64,000 bases of DNA, from contig NZ_LMGL01000001.1 in assembly GCF_001427145.1 (NCBI RefSeq), positions 791,540-855,539 of the forward strand, written 5' to 3'. Below the pieces are notes generated by a model. The model ran no database searches and was not told where the DNA came from. It worked only from the letters and a program-made list of their open reading frames with translations. This document shows, piece after piece, positions 30,424 through 39,917 of the stretch. Numbering within the stretch: the stretch's first letter is position 1; every line of letters begins with the position of its first letter. A program made the translations under genes and the position numbers. Source of the stretch: Microbacterium sp. Root166. Its GTDB lineage: Bacteria; Actinomycetota; Actinomycetes; Actinomycetales; Microbacteriaceae.

Positions 30424-32816
30424 CGCGACTCCTCTCCGACGGTCGCGCCGCGGGCGGCCCGGTGCGTGCCGATGGCGGAGGCCGTCACGACGACGGCGAG
30501 ACCGGCGGCGAGCGCCACGAGGCCGATCGCGAGCGGGAGCCACGAGAAGGTGAGGCCGGAGGCGAGCGGAAGGATGCCGGGGGTCACCGCCCGCACCAGA
30601 GCCGGCACGACGAGCCAGGCCACCAGCACGCCGGCGCCGGCGCCGAGCGCCAGAGCGGCTGCGAACACGCCGCCGAGCTCGCCCGCGCGCATGCGGGCCT
30701 GGCGTGCCGGGGTCACGCCCAGCGCGCGCAGGACGCCGAGCTCGCGGCGGCGGGCGATGGCGAGGGTCTGCACGATGCCGAAGGCCGCGACCAGCGAGAG
30801 CGCGATCGAGCCGATCGTGGCGATCCACCAGCCGCCCACGAGAGCGCCGACGACGTCGGCCGCCACTCCGGGAGCCGCCGTCGTGACGGGGCGGTCACCG
30901 AGCACGGCGCTGAGTTCGTCGTCGGCGGTGAGCTCGCCGGTGGCCCAGACGGCGTTCGGCGGGACGATCGAGGTGCCGCGCTGCAGTTGCGAGGTGAGCA
31001 GGGTCTCCATAGGCACGAACAGTGCGAGCGGCGTCGCAGCGCCCGGGACGGCCTCGACGACGGACGAGACCGTCGCCGCTCCCTGACGTCCGGTGCCGGC
31101 GTAGCGGAACTCGACCGGATCCCCGACGCCGATGCCGAGGCGCGATGCCAGGGCATCGGTCACGACGGCTTCCACCGGCGGCGCGTCGGCATCGGCATCC
31201 GCGGCGGGGTCCGCCTCGGCCAGCACCCCTCCGTCGGCGAGCCACACCACGGCGTCCAGGTCGCCGCCGGCGCCGAGCGTCGCCGATCCGGCGACATCGA
31301 GCGGCTCTGCGCCGACGGCCTCCACGGTGTCGAGCGTGACGGTGATGTCGACCCCCGCGATGCTCGGGCCGAGCCCCGCGGCGATGGCGAGCAGACGCCA
31401 CGGCGCGGTCCCAGCGGGGAGCGCACCCTCGCCCGCGTACGCGGGGGTGCCGGCATCCGTCTCGACCGCTCCATCGAGCTGCACCGCGGTGGGCGTCCCT
31501 GTCGCGTCGAGCACGACGGCCACCAGGCCGAGCGACGCCGGGTTGCCGGCCTGCGCATCGACCGTGGCGGTCACCCGGATGCCGGTGGCCTGGGCGCCGA
31601 GCGGAACGGGGTCGCTCTCCACCGCGCCCGACGCCGGGTCCGCCGCGGCGATCAGCGCCTCCTTGTCGATGAGTCCGCCGGCCGGCGTCACGACCGGTGC
31701 GATCATCTCGGCCGGGACGGAGACGAGCTGAGCCTCGGTCGAGCCGATCTCGATCGGCGTCTCGAGGGCGGGGGCCGCGGCATCCACTCCCGTCACTGCG
31801 GCCGCATCCGCGACGTCGGACGGCGACGCTGACTGCGGCTCGAGGTCGACGCGCAGATCGGCGCCGGCACGCACCGCGGCCGAGTCGTCGGTCATGGCCT
31901 GCCAGCTTCCGGCGTAGGCCGACGCGAACACGGCCTGCGCAGACGTCAGCGCCACGAGCATCACGGCGACGGCGTAGATCTGCAGCCGCCGCGCCACCTG
32001 GCGTGCGGGGTAGCCCGGCACGAGCGACCGGCCACGCGCGGCAGGGCCGGCGAGCGCGGCCGACCCCGCGCCGAAGACGGCGAGGGCGAGCAGCGCGGCG
32101 GTCATCAGCATGACCGCCGGCGCGATCGCGACGATCGGATCGAAGCCGCTGCCGCGGGCGAGGGGCAGCTGCCAGACCACGAGTCCGGCCGCGAGGAGGA
32201 CGATCACCACGGCGGCGGCCGTCGTCGCCCGCGCGCCGCGAGCCGATCCGCTGCGCTTCTCACCCCGGCGTAGCGCGACGACGAACACCACCGCGAGGAT
32301 CACGGTGGTGGCGAGGATCCACGGCCACTGCGCGGGAACGGCGGCGGGGGAGGTGCCCAGGACGACGAGCACCGCCGCCGAGACCGCGACGCCGACGAGC
32401 GCGCCGACGACGGCGACCACCATCCCCTCGAGCGCGTCGGCCGCCCAGGCCTGCGGGCTCGAGAACCCGCGCCCGCGGATCGCGGCCGTCTCGTGCTCGC
32501 GCGCGGCGGCGATGAGCCGGGCGAGCTGCGCGACGCCGGTGCCGGCGAGGATCGCGATGAGCAGCACGAGCGCGGGCGCGGCCGACGCGAGGGCGACGGC
32601 ACCCGTCTCGACCTGCGCCTGCACCACCGCGGGCTCCACGCCCGGTGGCGGCGGATCGCCGGCCATCTCGACGGACCGTGCCAGCCACACCAGTACGAGC
32701 GACACCGTCGCGGCGGCGGAAGCGACGGTGACCGCGGCGGTCGCCAGCAGCCCCGTGCGCGCCCAGGCGCGCGCAAGGAGCAGGCGCGCGGTGGAAAGCG
32801 CGCGACGATCGGGCAT
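30420..32816 (-). CDS. FtsX-fold ABC permease (about 800 residues)
   Basis: 798 residues with the same two-module layout as its neighbour: N-terminal helix LLATAAVTVASAAATVSLVLVWLA, several helices before residue 300 (VVLLAAG, LLALAVFGAGSAALA), an extracellular region (about 305-620) rich in Val/Ala/Asp, and the C-terminal FtsX helices (GSIALSLVAAFGIVQTLAIARRRELGVLRALG, then AAALALGAGAGVLVAWLV and VALAAGLAVVVTASAIG). The segment RRRELGVLRALGVTPAR is the coupling helix that meets the ATPase. First gene of the operon; GGAGG precedes the start and TAGGTT, a -10-like box, lies about 50 bp upstream. Confidence 0.85.
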   Translation of the reverse strand: MPDRRALSTARLLLARAWARTGLLATAAVTVASAAATVSLVLVWLARSVEMAGDPPPPGVEPAVVQAQVETGAVALASAAPALVLLIAILAGTGVAQLARLIAAAREHETAAIRGRGFSSPQAWAADALEGMVVAVVGALVGVAVSAAVLVVLGTSPAAVPAQWPWILATTVILAVVFVVALRRGEKRSGSARGARATTAAAVVIVLLAAGLVVWQLPLARGSGFDPIVAIAPAVMLMTAALLALAVFGAGSAALAGPAARGRSLVPGYPARQVARRLQIYAVAVMLVALTSAQAVFASAYAGSWQAMTDDSAAVRAGADLRVDLEPQSASPSDVADAAAVTGVDAAAPALETPIEIGSTEAQLVSVPAEMIAPVVTPAGGLIDKEALIAAADPASGAVESDPVPLGAQATGIRVTATVDAQAGNPASLGLVAVVLDATGTPTAVQLDGAVETDAGTPAYAGEGALPAGTAPWRLLAIAAGLGPSIAGVDITVTLDTVEAVGAEPLDVAGSATLGAGGDLDAVVWLADGGVLAEADPAADADADAPPVEAVVTDALASRLGIGVGDPVEFRYAGTGRQGAATVSSVVEAVPGAATPLALFVPMETLLTSQLQRGTSIVPPNAVWATGELTADDELSAVLGDRPVTTAAPGVAADVVGALVGGWWIATIGSIALSLVAAFGIVQTLAIARRRELGVLRALGVTPARQARMRAGELGGVFAAALALGAGAGVLVAWLVVPALVRAVTPGILPLASGLTFSWLPLAIGLVALAAGLAVVVTASAIGTHRAARGATVGEESR

Positions 32817-32933
32817 AGACCGGTCCTCCCGCGGCTCGGGCGCGGCGTCGCGCTTTCAGTTCTGACAACCTAACCGAAAGAGCCCGGCTCGGTGGGGTCC
32901 CGGGCCGCGCGGCCGGGTGCCAGACTGGGCGCC

Positions 32934-33515
32934 ATGACGCTCCACATCACGGGCGACGACGCCGCCGACGCGCTCCTCACCGAAGACCCGCTCGCCCTCC
33001 TCATCGGCATGCTGCTGGACCAGCAGGTCGCGATGGAGACGGCGTTCGCTGGTCCGCTGAAGATCTCCGAGCGCGCCGGAACCCTCGACGCCGCCGCGAT
33101 CGCCACCTTCGACGCCGACGCTTTCGCCGAGCTGTTCAAGGCCACCCCCGCCGTGCACCGCTTCCCCGGTTCGATGGCCGGCCGCGTGCAGGAGCTGTGC
33201 GCCACGGTCGACCGCGAGTGGGGCGGCCAGGCGGCGGCGATCTGGACGGACGGCGACCCCGACGGCCCGACCGTCCTGAAGAGGCTGAAGGGCCTGCCCG
33301 GCTTCGGCGAGCAGAAGGCGAAGATCTTCCTGGCGCTGCTGGGCAAGCAGTACGGGTTCACCGGAGACGGCTGGCGCGAGGCATCCTCTCCCTACGGCGA
33401 AGACGGCTCGTTCCGGAGCGTCGCCGACATCGTCTCGCCCGAGTCGCTGACCAAGGTGCGCGAGCACAAGCGCGCCATGAAGGCCGCGGCCAAGTCCGGC
33501 GGCGGAGGAGTCTGA
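32934..33515 (+). CDS. HhH-GPD-type base-excision repair family protein
   Basis: 193 residues. The helix-hairpin-helix reads LKRLKGLPGFGEQKAKIFLALLGKQYG, and upstream LLIGMLLDQQVAMETAFAGP matches the small actinobacterial HhH-GPD family. DNA glycosylases of this superfamily need an Asp about 20 residues after the hairpin; here the region reads GFTGDGWREASSPY, with Asp but in an altered context, so glycosylase activity is not certain. ATG at 32934 follows CAGACT by 7 nt (leaderless). Its stop TGA shares its last base with the ATG of the next gene. Confidence 0.8.
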   Translation: MTLHITGDDAADALLTEDPLALLIGMLLDQQVAMETAFAGPLKISERAGTLDAAAIATFDADAFAELFKATPAVHRFPGSMAGRVQELCATVDREWGGQAAAIWTDGDPDGPTVLKRLKGLPGFGEQKAKIFLALLGKQYGFTGDGWREASSPYGEDGSFRSVADIVSPESLTKVREHKRAMKAAAKSGGGGV

Positions 33516-33937
33516 TGCAGAAGACAGGCGGAAGCGTGGCCGCGTTCATCGCGGGAGTCACGCCGGCGAAGCGGCAGCGGGATGCCGAGACCATGGTCGC
33601 GCTGATGCGCGAGGTCACCGGACGCGAGCCCGAGCTATGGGGCACGATCGTCGGGTTCGGCTCGTGCCATTACAGGTACCCGACCAAGACCGAGGGCGAC
33701 GTTCCGATCGCCGCTTTCGCGCCGCGCAAGCAGGCCACTACCGTCTATCTGCTCGACACCGGTGCGCACGCGGACGACCTCGCTGCGCTCGGACCGCACG
33801 AGACGGGGGCCGGATGCCTCTACATCAAGGACCTCGAGACGATCGACACGGCGGTGCTGCGCGAGATGATCGCCGAGGACTACCGCCGCGTCGTCGCCGG
33901 CGAGACGGGGTCCGTGGAGTTCACCGTCACGGACTGA
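33515..33937 (+). CDS. DUF1801 (YdhG/MmcQ-like) domain protein
   Basis: 140 residues. AAFIAGVTPAKRQRDAETMVALMREVTG, then GFGSCHYRY and IAAFAPRKQATTVYLL are the landmarks of DUF1801, a small fold of unknown biochemical role. The ATG lies in the stop of the HhH-GPD gene (TGATG), so the two are coupled. Nothing in the sequence shows a catalytic site. Confidence 0.82.
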   Translation: MQKTGGSVAAFIAGVTPAKRQRDAETMVALMREVTGREPELWGTIVGFGSCHYRYPTKTEGDVPIAAFAPRKQATTVYLLDTGAHADDLAALGPHETGAGCLYIKDLETIDTAVLREMIAEDYRRVVAGETGSVEFTVTD

Positions 33938-33952
33938 CTCTCGCTCGCGTCG

Positions 33953-33970
33953 GTGGAAGGCACTTTCCAC
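33953..33970. terminator. Short hairpin after the DUF1801 gene
   Basis: GTGGAA (33953-33958), loop GGCACT, TTCCAC (33965-33970): a perfect 6-bp stem 15 bp past the stop codon. It could be a weak terminator or an operator for the flotillin operon whose TAGGCT -10-like box is at 34001-34006. Confidence 0.4.
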
Positions 33971-34000
33971 ACGTCCTCGATGCAGCGCGGGGCGACGCCC

Positions 34001-34006
34001 TAGGCT
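34001..34006 (+). promoter_or_regulatory. -10-like box (TAGGCT) before nfeD-flotillin
   Basis: TAGGCT has the nAnnnT form found before many genes in this window. Here it stands 43 bp before the GTG of the NfeD gene, leaving a leader of about 36 nt that carries AGGAAGG, so unlike most neighbours this transcript would have a leader with a ribosome-binding site. Confidence 0.45.
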
Positions 34007-34049
34007 GAGACGACCTGGGCCCTCGCGGCCCGCTCGAGGAAGGTCGACC

Positions 34050-34520
34050 GTGCTGCTGCCGTTCCTGATCGTCGGAGGCGTCGGCCTCGTCGTGCTCCTC
34101 ATCTCGCTGATCCTCGGCGACATCTTCGACCACTTCGACATCGGCGACGGCGCCATCTCGGGCACCGCACTCGGCATCGCGGCCGTCGTGTTCGGCGCGT
34201 CCGGCGTGCTGACCCTGACCTCCGGGCTCGACGTGGTGTGGGCGTACGTGCTGGCGATCGTGCTCGCGATCGGCGCCTACGTCGTCGCCGCTCTCTTCGT
34301 GAAGCGGCTGACCAAGAGTTCCGACGGCGTGCCGACGACGGCGGTCGGGCTCACCGGAGTCACGCGCTCGACGGTTTCGGCATCCGGAGGCGAAGTCAGC
34401 CTCGACGGCCCGGGAGAAGTCGAGCGCCGCCTCGCGTACGCCGACGAGACCATCGCCGAGGGCGTGCGCATCCGCGTCATCGAGCACTCCGGCACTCGCG
34501 TCAAGATCATCGCCGACTGA
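34050..34520 (+). CDS. NfeD-like membrane protein, flotillin partner
   Basis: 156 residues. Transmembrane segments at the N terminus (LLPFLIVGGVGLVVLLISLIL, ALGIAAVVFGASGVLTL, VVWAYVLAIVLAIGAYVVAALFV) lead to a soluble C-terminal beta barrel (VGLTGVTRSTVSASGGEVSL to TRVKIIAD) of the OB-fold NfeD type. It lacks the protease domain of long NfeD proteins, like B. subtilis YuaF, which is also encoded directly before a flotillin. 42 bp separate it from the flotillin gene. Confidence 0.82.
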   Translation: MLLPFLIVGGVGLVVLLISLILGDIFDHFDIGDGAISGTALGIAAVVFGASGVLTLTSGLDVVWAYVLAIVLAIGAYVVAALFVKRLTKSSDGVPTTAVGLTGVTRSTVSASGGEVSLDGPGEVERRLAYADETIAEGVRIRVIEHSGTRVKIIAD

Positions 34521-34562
34521 CCCTCGCTCTTTCTTCACCTCCTCGCCAACGGAAGGCTCCGC

Positions 34563-36083
34563 ATGCTCGATCCGCTCCTCGTCCAGGTCATCGCCGTCAT
34601 CGCGCTCGTCATCGCGGCGCTGGCGCTCCTCGTCTTCATCGCGCGCCGCATCCGCCGCGTTCCCCCGAACGAGGCGCTCGTCATCGTCGGCCGCGGCGCC
34701 GGCAAGCCGCGCGAGGGTGACTCGGGAGTCGGTCAGCGCGTCGTGATCGGCGGGCGCACGTTCGTGTGGCCGATCCTGCAGCAGGGCTTCTCGATCTCGC
34801 TCGAGCAGCGCCAGATCGGCATCACGGTCGAGGGCGTCGACAAGAACCGCATCAAGATCGCCATCAAGGCGTCCATCAACTTCAAGGTGTCGGGCACCGA
34901 GGACGGCGTCCGCCGTGCCGCCCAGCGCTTCCTCTCGCAGCAGGGCGCACTGACCGAGATCATCAAGGAGTCACTCGAGGGCTCGCTGCGCTCGATCATC
35001 GGCGACATGACGATCGAGCAGATCATCTCCGATCGCAAGGGCCTGTCCGACCGCGTGGTCGCCGAGACGAAGACCGACCTCGTCGAGCAGGGCCTCCAGG
35101 TCGACCTGCTGAACATCAGCGACATCTCGACGCCCGGCAGCGACTATCTCGCCAACCTCGGTCGCGCCGAGGCCGCCCGCGCGCGCCAGGTCGCCGAGAT
35201 CAGCGAGGCCGAGGCATCCCGCGCCAGCGAGTTCGCGCGCATCGACGCCGCCGAGCAGATCGCCGAGCGCCAGAAGGCGCTGAGCCTCAAGCAGGCCACG
35301 ATCAAGGCGGAGACCGATCGTGCGAACGCCGAGGCGCAGGCCTCCGGCCAGCTCGCGACCGCCGAGCAGGACAAGCTCGTCGCCGTGCAGGAGCGCGAGG
35401 CGCTCACCGAGCAGGCGCTCGTGACGCAGGAGCGCCTCGACATCGAGATCCGCAAGCCCGCCGAGGCAGAGGCCTACGCCGAGGTGCAGCGCGCCACCGC
35501 CCTGCGCGACGCCGCGAACGCCGCCACCGAGGCCGACGCCTTCAAGCGCACCAAGATCGCCGAGGCCAACAAGGTCGCCGCCGTCCAAGATGCTGAGGCC
35601 AACGCCGCCGCCGTGCGCTTCTCGGGTGAGGCCGAGCGTGACAAGCAGGTCGCGCTCGCGGCCGGTATCAAGGCGCAGGGTGAGGCGCGTGCATCGGCGA
35701 TTCAGGCGGAGGGCCTCGCCGAGGCCGCGTCGACCGACGCCAAGGCGCTCGCGCTGCAGAAGTACGGCGAAGCGGCTCTCGCGCAGGAGCTCATCTCGCG
35801 CCTGCCCGAGATCGTGCGTGCGGCGGCCGAGCCGATCGCCTCGATCGACAAGCTCACCGTGGTCTCGACCGACGGCGCCTCCGAGATGACCAAGACCGTC
35901 GGCAAGGTGCTCGGAGAGGGCACCGAGGTCGTGAAGAACCTCACCGGACTCGACCTCACGACGCTGATGCAGGCGTTCGCGCTCAAGCAGGCCGGTGTCA
36001 CGCTTCCCGTCGAGGCGGAGACGGTGGTCAAGGCGAAGCGGGCGGCCGCCGCGGTCGTGGATGGCGACGGGGCGGCGAACTAG
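34563..36083 (+). CDS. floT: Flotillin / SPFH-domain protein (FloT-like)
   Basis: 506 residues, almost the length of B. subtilis FloT (YuaG). An N-terminal hydrophobic hairpin (LLVQVIAVIALVIAALALLVFIA) anchors it; the SPFH/PHB domain runs from about 35 to 215 (RVPPNEALVIVGRGAGKP, DKNRIKIAIKASINFKVSG, LSDRVVAETKTDLVEQGLQVD). Residues 215-430 are an Ala/Glu/Lys/Gln-rich coiled coil with repeated EAxA motifs, the flotillin oligomerisation region. Flotillins organise membrane microdomains. The upstream NfeD-like gene supports the assignment. Confidence 0.92.
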   Translation: MLDPLLVQVIAVIALVIAALALLVFIARRIRRVPPNEALVIVGRGAGKPREGDSGVGQRVVIGGRTFVWPILQQGFSISLEQRQIGITVEGVDKNRIKIAIKASINFKVSGTEDGVRRAAQRFLSQQGALTEIIKESLEGSLRSIIGDMTIEQIISDRKGLSDRVVAETKTDLVEQGLQVDLLNISDISTPGSDYLANLGRAEAARARQVAEISEAEASRASEFARIDAAEQIAERQKALSLKQATIKAETDRANAEAQASGQLATAEQDKLVAVQEREALTEQALVTQERLDIEIRKPAEAEAYAEVQRATALRDAANAATEADAFKRTKIAEANKVAAVQDAEANAAAVRFSGEAERDKQVALAAGIKAQGEARASAIQAEGLAEAASTDAKALALQKYGEAALAQELISRLPEIVRAAAEPIASIDKLTVVSTDGASEMTKTVGKVLGEGTEVVKNLTGLDLTTLMQAFALKQAGVTLPVEAETVVKAKRAAAAVVDGDGAAN

Positions 36084-36087
36084 TCCT

Positions 36088-36876
36088 TCAGCGCAGCACG
36101 CGCCCGCCGGCGGCGAGAACCAGACGACGCGGCAGGATGCCGGCGACCTTCGCAGTGATGGCGTTCACTCGGCCTGACGCGAAGCTCGCAGGCCCGTGGC
36201 GCCGGTCGAGCTCGCGCAGGGTTCGGGCCACGACCTGCTGGGGTGTCTGGAAGCGGCCGGATGCGGCATCCGGAGCACCACCTGCCACGTCGAAGAACTC
36301 GGTCGCGGTGGCTCCGGGGCTGACGGCGAGCACGCGCAGGCCCGAGCGGCGGGTCTCGTAGGCGAGCGCCTCGGTGAGGCTGAGGACGTACGCCTTCGTA
36401 GCCCCGTAGACGGCCATGTTCGGGCAGGGCTGGTAGGCCGCGACGCTCGCGATGTTGACGAGCGCGCCGGTGCCGGCGGACACGAGATCGGGGAGGAACT
36501 CGCGCGTCAGCGCCGTGAGCGTCCCGATGTTGAGCTGCACCATCTGCGCCGTGCGTTCCGGGTCGGCCTCGAGGAGCGCACCGCGCATGCCGAACCCGGC
36601 GTTGTTGATGAGCGTCTGGATCGTCAGGCCTCGATCGACGAGGGCCGCCCGGACGGATGCCGCGGCATCCGGTGTCGCGAGATCCATCGCGACCGCGGTC
36701 GCGGTCACGCCGTACTCGGTGCCGAGGCGGTCGGCGAGGTCGTCCAGCCGGTCCGCGCGCCGGGCGACCAGGACGACGTCGGCGCCGCGGGCTGCGAGCT
36801 CCTCGGCGAACTCCTCGCCGAGCCCTGCGCTCGCACCGGTGATGAGAGCGGTGGTCCCGCGATAGGTCATGGTCAT
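36088..36876 (-). CDS. SDR-family oxidoreductase
   Basis: 262 residues. TGASAGLG (about 14-21) binds NAD(P), RRADRLDDLADRL suggests NADP preference by its Arg pair, LINNAGFG and NIASVAA follow, and YGATK is the catalytic Tyr-x3-Lys. It belongs to the classical SDRs related to DltE/YqjQ. ATG at 36876 lies 6 nt after TAGCCT (minus strand), so it is leaderless; a second in-frame ATG is 6 nt on. Converges with the flotillin gene with 4 bp between stops. Copy 2 of the palindromic element lies 61 bp upstream of its start. Substrate unknown. Confidence 0.86.
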   Translation of the reverse strand: MTMTYRGTTALITGASAGLGEEFAEELAARGADVVLVARRADRLDDLADRLGTEYGVTATAVAMDLATPDAAASVRAALVDRGLTIQTLINNAGFGMRGALLEADPERTAQMVQLNIGTLTALTREFLPDLVSAGTGALVNIASVAAYQPCPNMAVYGATKAYVLSLTEALAYETRRSGLRVLAVSPGATATEFFDVAGGAPDAASGRFQTPQQVVARTLRELDRRHGPASFASGRVNAITAKVAGILPRRLVLAAGGRVLR

Positions 36877-36937
36877 GACCTCAGGCTAAGCACTCCACAG
36901 GTGGCACAGACGACAGATGCCCCGGCCCGCTGGAGGC

Positions 36938-36999
36938 TGGGCCCACGCGCCCGGAGGCTCCGAGCGACGCGCCAGCGGCGCTTGGAGTGGGCGTGGGGA
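36938..36999 (-). repeat. Dispersed palindromic element, copy 2 (intergenic)
   Basis: Identical over 62 bp to 1463-1524. It lies 15 bp beyond the glyS stop codon and 61 bp before the SDR start, in the same orientation with respect to the downstream minus-strand gene as copies 1 and 3. Here it is not translated, and could end glyS transcription as a hairpin. Confidence 0.9.
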
Positions 37000-37014
37000 C
37001 CGTTGTGGATCGGG

Positions 37015-38403
37015 TCAGGCGCCCTTGAGCCGCTCCGACAGGAAGCCCACGAGGCCCTCGAGCGGCACGCGCTCCTGCGCCATGGTGTCGCGATCGCGGA
37101 CGGTCACGGCGTTGTCGTCGAGCGAGTCGAAGTCGACCGTGACGCAGAACGGCGTGCCGATCTCGTCCTGGCGGCGGTAGCGTCGGCCGATGGCTCCGGC
37201 GTCGTCGAAGTCCGTGTTCCAGCCCTGCGCGCGCAGCTCATCGCCGACCGAGCGCGCCAGCGGCGACAGGCGCTCGTTGCGGGAGAGCGGCAGCACGGCG
37301 ACCTTCACCGGCGCGAGGCGCGGGTCGAGCTTGAGCACCGTGCGGGTGTCGGTGCCGCCCTTCGCGTTCGGCGCCTCCTCCTCGTGGTACGCGTCGACGA
37401 GGAACGCCATCATGGCCCGCGTGAGGCCGAACGACGGCTCGATGACGTACGGCGTGTACTTCTCGCCCGACGCCTGGTCGAAGTACGTCAGGCTCTGGCC
37501 CGACGCCTCGGTGTGGCTCGAGAGGTCGTAGTCGGTGCGGTTGGCGACGCCCATGAGCTCGCCCCACTCCTTGCCGGTGAAGCCGAAGCGGTACTCGACG
37601 TCGATCGTGCCGGCGGAGTAGTGCGCGCGGTCGTCCTCGGGGACGTCGAAGCGGCGCAGGTTGTCGGCGTCGATGCCCAGGTCGATGAACCAGTTCCAGC
37701 ACGCCTCGACCCAGTGGTCGAACCACTCGCCGGCCTCGGCGGGCGGCGTGAAGAACTCGATCTCCATCTGCTCGAACTCGCGGGTGCGGAAGATGAAGTT
37801 TCCGGGCGTGATCTCGTTGCGGAACGCCTTGCCCACCTGGCCGACGCCGAACGGCGGCTTCTTGCGGCTGGCGGTGAGCACGTTCGAGAAGTTGATGAAG
37901 ATGCCCTGGGCCGTCTCTGGACGCAGGAAGTGCAGGCCCGACTCGTCGTCGACCACGCCGAGGTACGTCTTCACGAGACCCGAGAACGCCTTCGGCTCGG
38001 TGTACTGGCCCTTGTTGCCGCAGTTGGGGCAGGGCACGTCGGCCAGGCCGTTCTCGGCCGCGCGACCCTTGCGAGCCTCGAAGTCCTCGATGAGGTTGTC
38101 GGCGCGGAAGCGCTTGTGGCACTGCAGGCACTCCACGAGAGGGTCGGTGAAGGTGGCGACGTGGCCGGAGGCCTCCCACACGCGCTTGGGGAGGATCACC
38201 GACGAGTCGAGGCCGACCATGTCGCCGCGACCGCGCACGAACGTCTGCCACCACTGGCGGCGGATGTTCTCCTTGAGCTCCGTGCCGAGTGGGCCGTAGT
38301 CCCATGCCGAGCGGGATCCGCCGTAGATCTCACCGGCCTGGAACACGAACCCGCGGTGACGGGCGAGGGCGATGACTTTGTCGAGGCGGGACTGCTCGGC
38401 CAC
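37015..38403 (-). CDS. glyS: Glycine--tRNA ligase, single-chain dimeric type
   Basis: 462 residues. Class II synthetase with motif 1 region [15 protein letters not shown], motif 2 [25 protein letters not shown], and motif 3 in [21 protein letters not shown] and CPNCGNKG in the insertion form a zinc site. The C-terminal anticodon-binding domain begins at [15 protein letters not shown]. This is the alpha2 GlyRS form. Start codon is GTG at 38403, behind GGAG. The leader from the TAGAAT box is about 60 nt, too short for a T-box. Confidence 0.96.
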   Translation of the reverse strand: MAEQSRLDKVIALARHRGFVFQAGEIYGGSRSAWDYGPLGTELKENIRRQWWQTFVRGRGDMVGLDSSVILPKRVWEASGHVATFTDPLVECLQCHKRFRADNLIEDFEARKGRAAENGLADVPCPNCGNKGQYTEPKAFSGLVKTYLGVVDDESGLHFLRPETAQGIFINFSNVLTASRKKPPFGVGQVGKAFRNEITPGNFIFRTREFEQMEIEFFTPPAEAGEWFDHWVEACWNWFIDLGIDADNLRRFDVPEDDRAHYSAGTIDVEYRFGFTGKEWGELMGVANRTDYDLSSHTEASGQSLTYFDQASGEKYTPYVIEPSFGLTRAMMAFLVDAYHEEEAPNAKGGTDTRTVLKLDPRLAPVKVAVLPLSRNERLSPLARSVGDELRAQGWNTDFDDAGAIGRRYRRQDEIGTPFCVTVDFDSLDDNAVTVRDRDTMAQERVPLEGLVGFLSERLKGA

Positions 38404-38465
38404 GGTGGCTCCAATGGTCGGGATGGGTTTTCTGCCTGATGCGGCGAGCGCCGCGGCATCCGTCG

Positions 38466-38471
38466 ATTCTA
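38466..38471 (-). promoter_or_regulatory. -10 box (TAGAAT) for glyS
   Basis: TAGAAT on the minus strand, five of six matches to TATAAT, 62 bp before the glyS start. No convincing -35 is visible 16-19 bp upstream. Confidence 0.5.
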
Positions 38472-38613
38472 GTCGGGCGATGACGGATGCCTCGACGGGC
38501 CCGGCTGGACGGGATCGGGGGTCTCCGCAGCCGGCGTGCGGCGCGTCCCGGTATCCGTATTCCGCCTCTCATCAGGCGAATCGGATGTCGGAACCCCCGC
38601 GTAGCGTGGAGTC

Positions 38614-39861
38614 ATGTCGACGCCCGATGCCCTGTTCTGCGAAGACGCGGAGCGCATCGTCGACGAGCTTCACCGGCTGCGCCGGGACGAGGCATCCCTC
38701 GCGGCACGCAAAGCCGACCTCATCGATCGGCTGCGTCGGGCGAACGTCGCGCACGAAGAGCTCATCGTCGTGGGTGTCGATCGCGCCGACGAGCGCGCCG
38801 ACCTCGTCGAGCGCTCCACTCGCGCGCAGGTCGCATGCGCGCTGCGGCTGGCGGAGCGCACCGCCGGGCGGCTGATCGACGAGGCGCGCGTGCTGGCCTC
38901 GGACCTCCCCGCCACCTCCGCAGCCCTCACCTCGGGCGAGCTCTCGTGGGCGCACGCCCGCGCGATCATCGAAGAGGCCGAGTCGCTGCCGCCCGAGGCC
39001 GTCGGCGCTTTCGAGACGGCCGTCCTGGGCGGGCGGCTCGACATCCCGGCCGGCCGCTTCGCCGCGTGCTGCCGACGGATCCGCGAGCACGTGCACCCCG
39101 ATTCGATCGAGCGACGGGCGACGGATGCCGCGGCCTCCCGCTGCGTGACAGTGCAGCCTGCGCGCGACGGCATGGCCTGGCTCATGACCTACCTTCCGGT
39201 CATGCAGGCCGAGCTCGCCCACATGATCCTCACCGGCGTGGCCATGGATGAGCAGGCTGCCGGCGACCCTCGCACACGCGATCAGCTGCGCGCGGACGCG
39301 CTCGTCGATGCGCTGCTGCGCTCCGCGCGCCCGGCGTCGGTGGCCGATGCGGCCGATGCCGCGGCATCCCTTCCGGGTGTGAAGGTGAACGTGTCGATCA
39401 CCGTTCCCGCGCTGACGCTGCTCGGTCACAGCGATGAGCCGGCGGTCCTCGACGGCTACGGCCCCATCCCCCTCGACACCGCCATGGTGCTCGCCGCTCA
39501 GGCGACGTCGTGGCGGCGCATCCTCACCCACCCGGTGAGCGGCGTCGTGCTCGTGCACGATCGCCAGACGTATCGTCCGCCTGCCGCGCTGCGCGCGTGG
39601 CTGGCTGATCGCGACGGCACCTGCCGCTTCCCGGGGTGCGGTCGCAGGGCCTCAGGCTGCGACGTCGACCACTGCGTCGCGTGGGAAGACGGCGGCTGCA
39701 CCGATCACGACAACCTCGCCCACCTCTGCCGGCGTCATCACCGGCTCAAGCACCACACCAAGTGGTGGGCGCGGTTCGAAGACGACCTGCTGGTGTGGAC
39801 CGGCCCGACCGGTCACGAGTACGCGACCGCTGGGCGGGACGACCGCGCGCCACCGGCCTGA
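38614..39861 (+). CDS. HNH endonuclease-motif protein (DUF222 / 13E12 family)
   Basis: 415 residues. An N-terminal helical DUF222 region (about 1-300, including EELIVVGVDRADERADLVE and LTSGELSWAHARAIIEEAESLP) is followed by an HNH nuclease motif near 335-385: CRFPGCGRRASGCDVDHCVAW, then DNLAHLCRRHHRLKHH, with the paired cysteines, the DVDH and the final His. Such proteins are present in many copies in mycobacteria (13E12 repeats) and Microbacteriaceae; their role is unknown. ATG at 38614 follows TAGCGT by 6 nt. Downstream is an AT-rich hairpin terminator. Confidence 0.87.
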   Translation: MSTPDALFCEDAERIVDELHRLRRDEASLAARKADLIDRLRRANVAHEELIVVGVDRADERADLVERSTRAQVACALRLAERTAGRLIDEARVLASDLPATSAALTSGELSWAHARAIIEEAESLPPEAVGAFETAVLGGRLDIPAGRFAACCRRIREHVHPDSIERRATDAAASRCVTVQPARDGMAWLMTYLPVMQAELAHMILTGVAMDEQAAGDPRTRDQLRADALVDALLRSARPASVADAADAAASLPGVKVNVSITVPALTLLGHSDEPAVLDGYGPIPLDTAMVLAAQATSWRRILTHPVSGVVLVHDRQTYRPPAALRAWLADRDGTCRFPGCGRRASGCDVDHCVAWEDGGCTDHDNLAHLCRRHHRLKHHTKWWARFEDDLLVWTGPTGHEYATAGRDDRAPPA

Positions 39862-39882
39862 CTGGCGGGTGGCGCGCGGGTG

Positions 39883-39901
39883 GCGGCAAAAATATTGCCG
39901 C
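39883..39901. terminator. Bidirectional terminator hairpin
   Basis: GCGGCAA - AAATA - TTGCCGC: a perfect 7-bp stem with an AT loop, unusually AT-rich for this DNA. It lies midway between the convergent HNH and DUF4870 genes and has A/T-rich flanks in both senses. Confidence 0.75.
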
Positions 39902-39917
39902 GATTGAGGTTCTGGTG

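Noticed and set aside
38404..38613. Possible T-box leader before glyS
   Set aside because: The leader after TAGAAT is only about 60 nt and has no AGGGTGGNACCGCG-like block.
38614..39861. HNH protein as an intron-encoded or phage endonuclease
   Set aside because: It has the full DUF222 region of the 13E12 family, its own promoter and terminator, and interrupts no gene.
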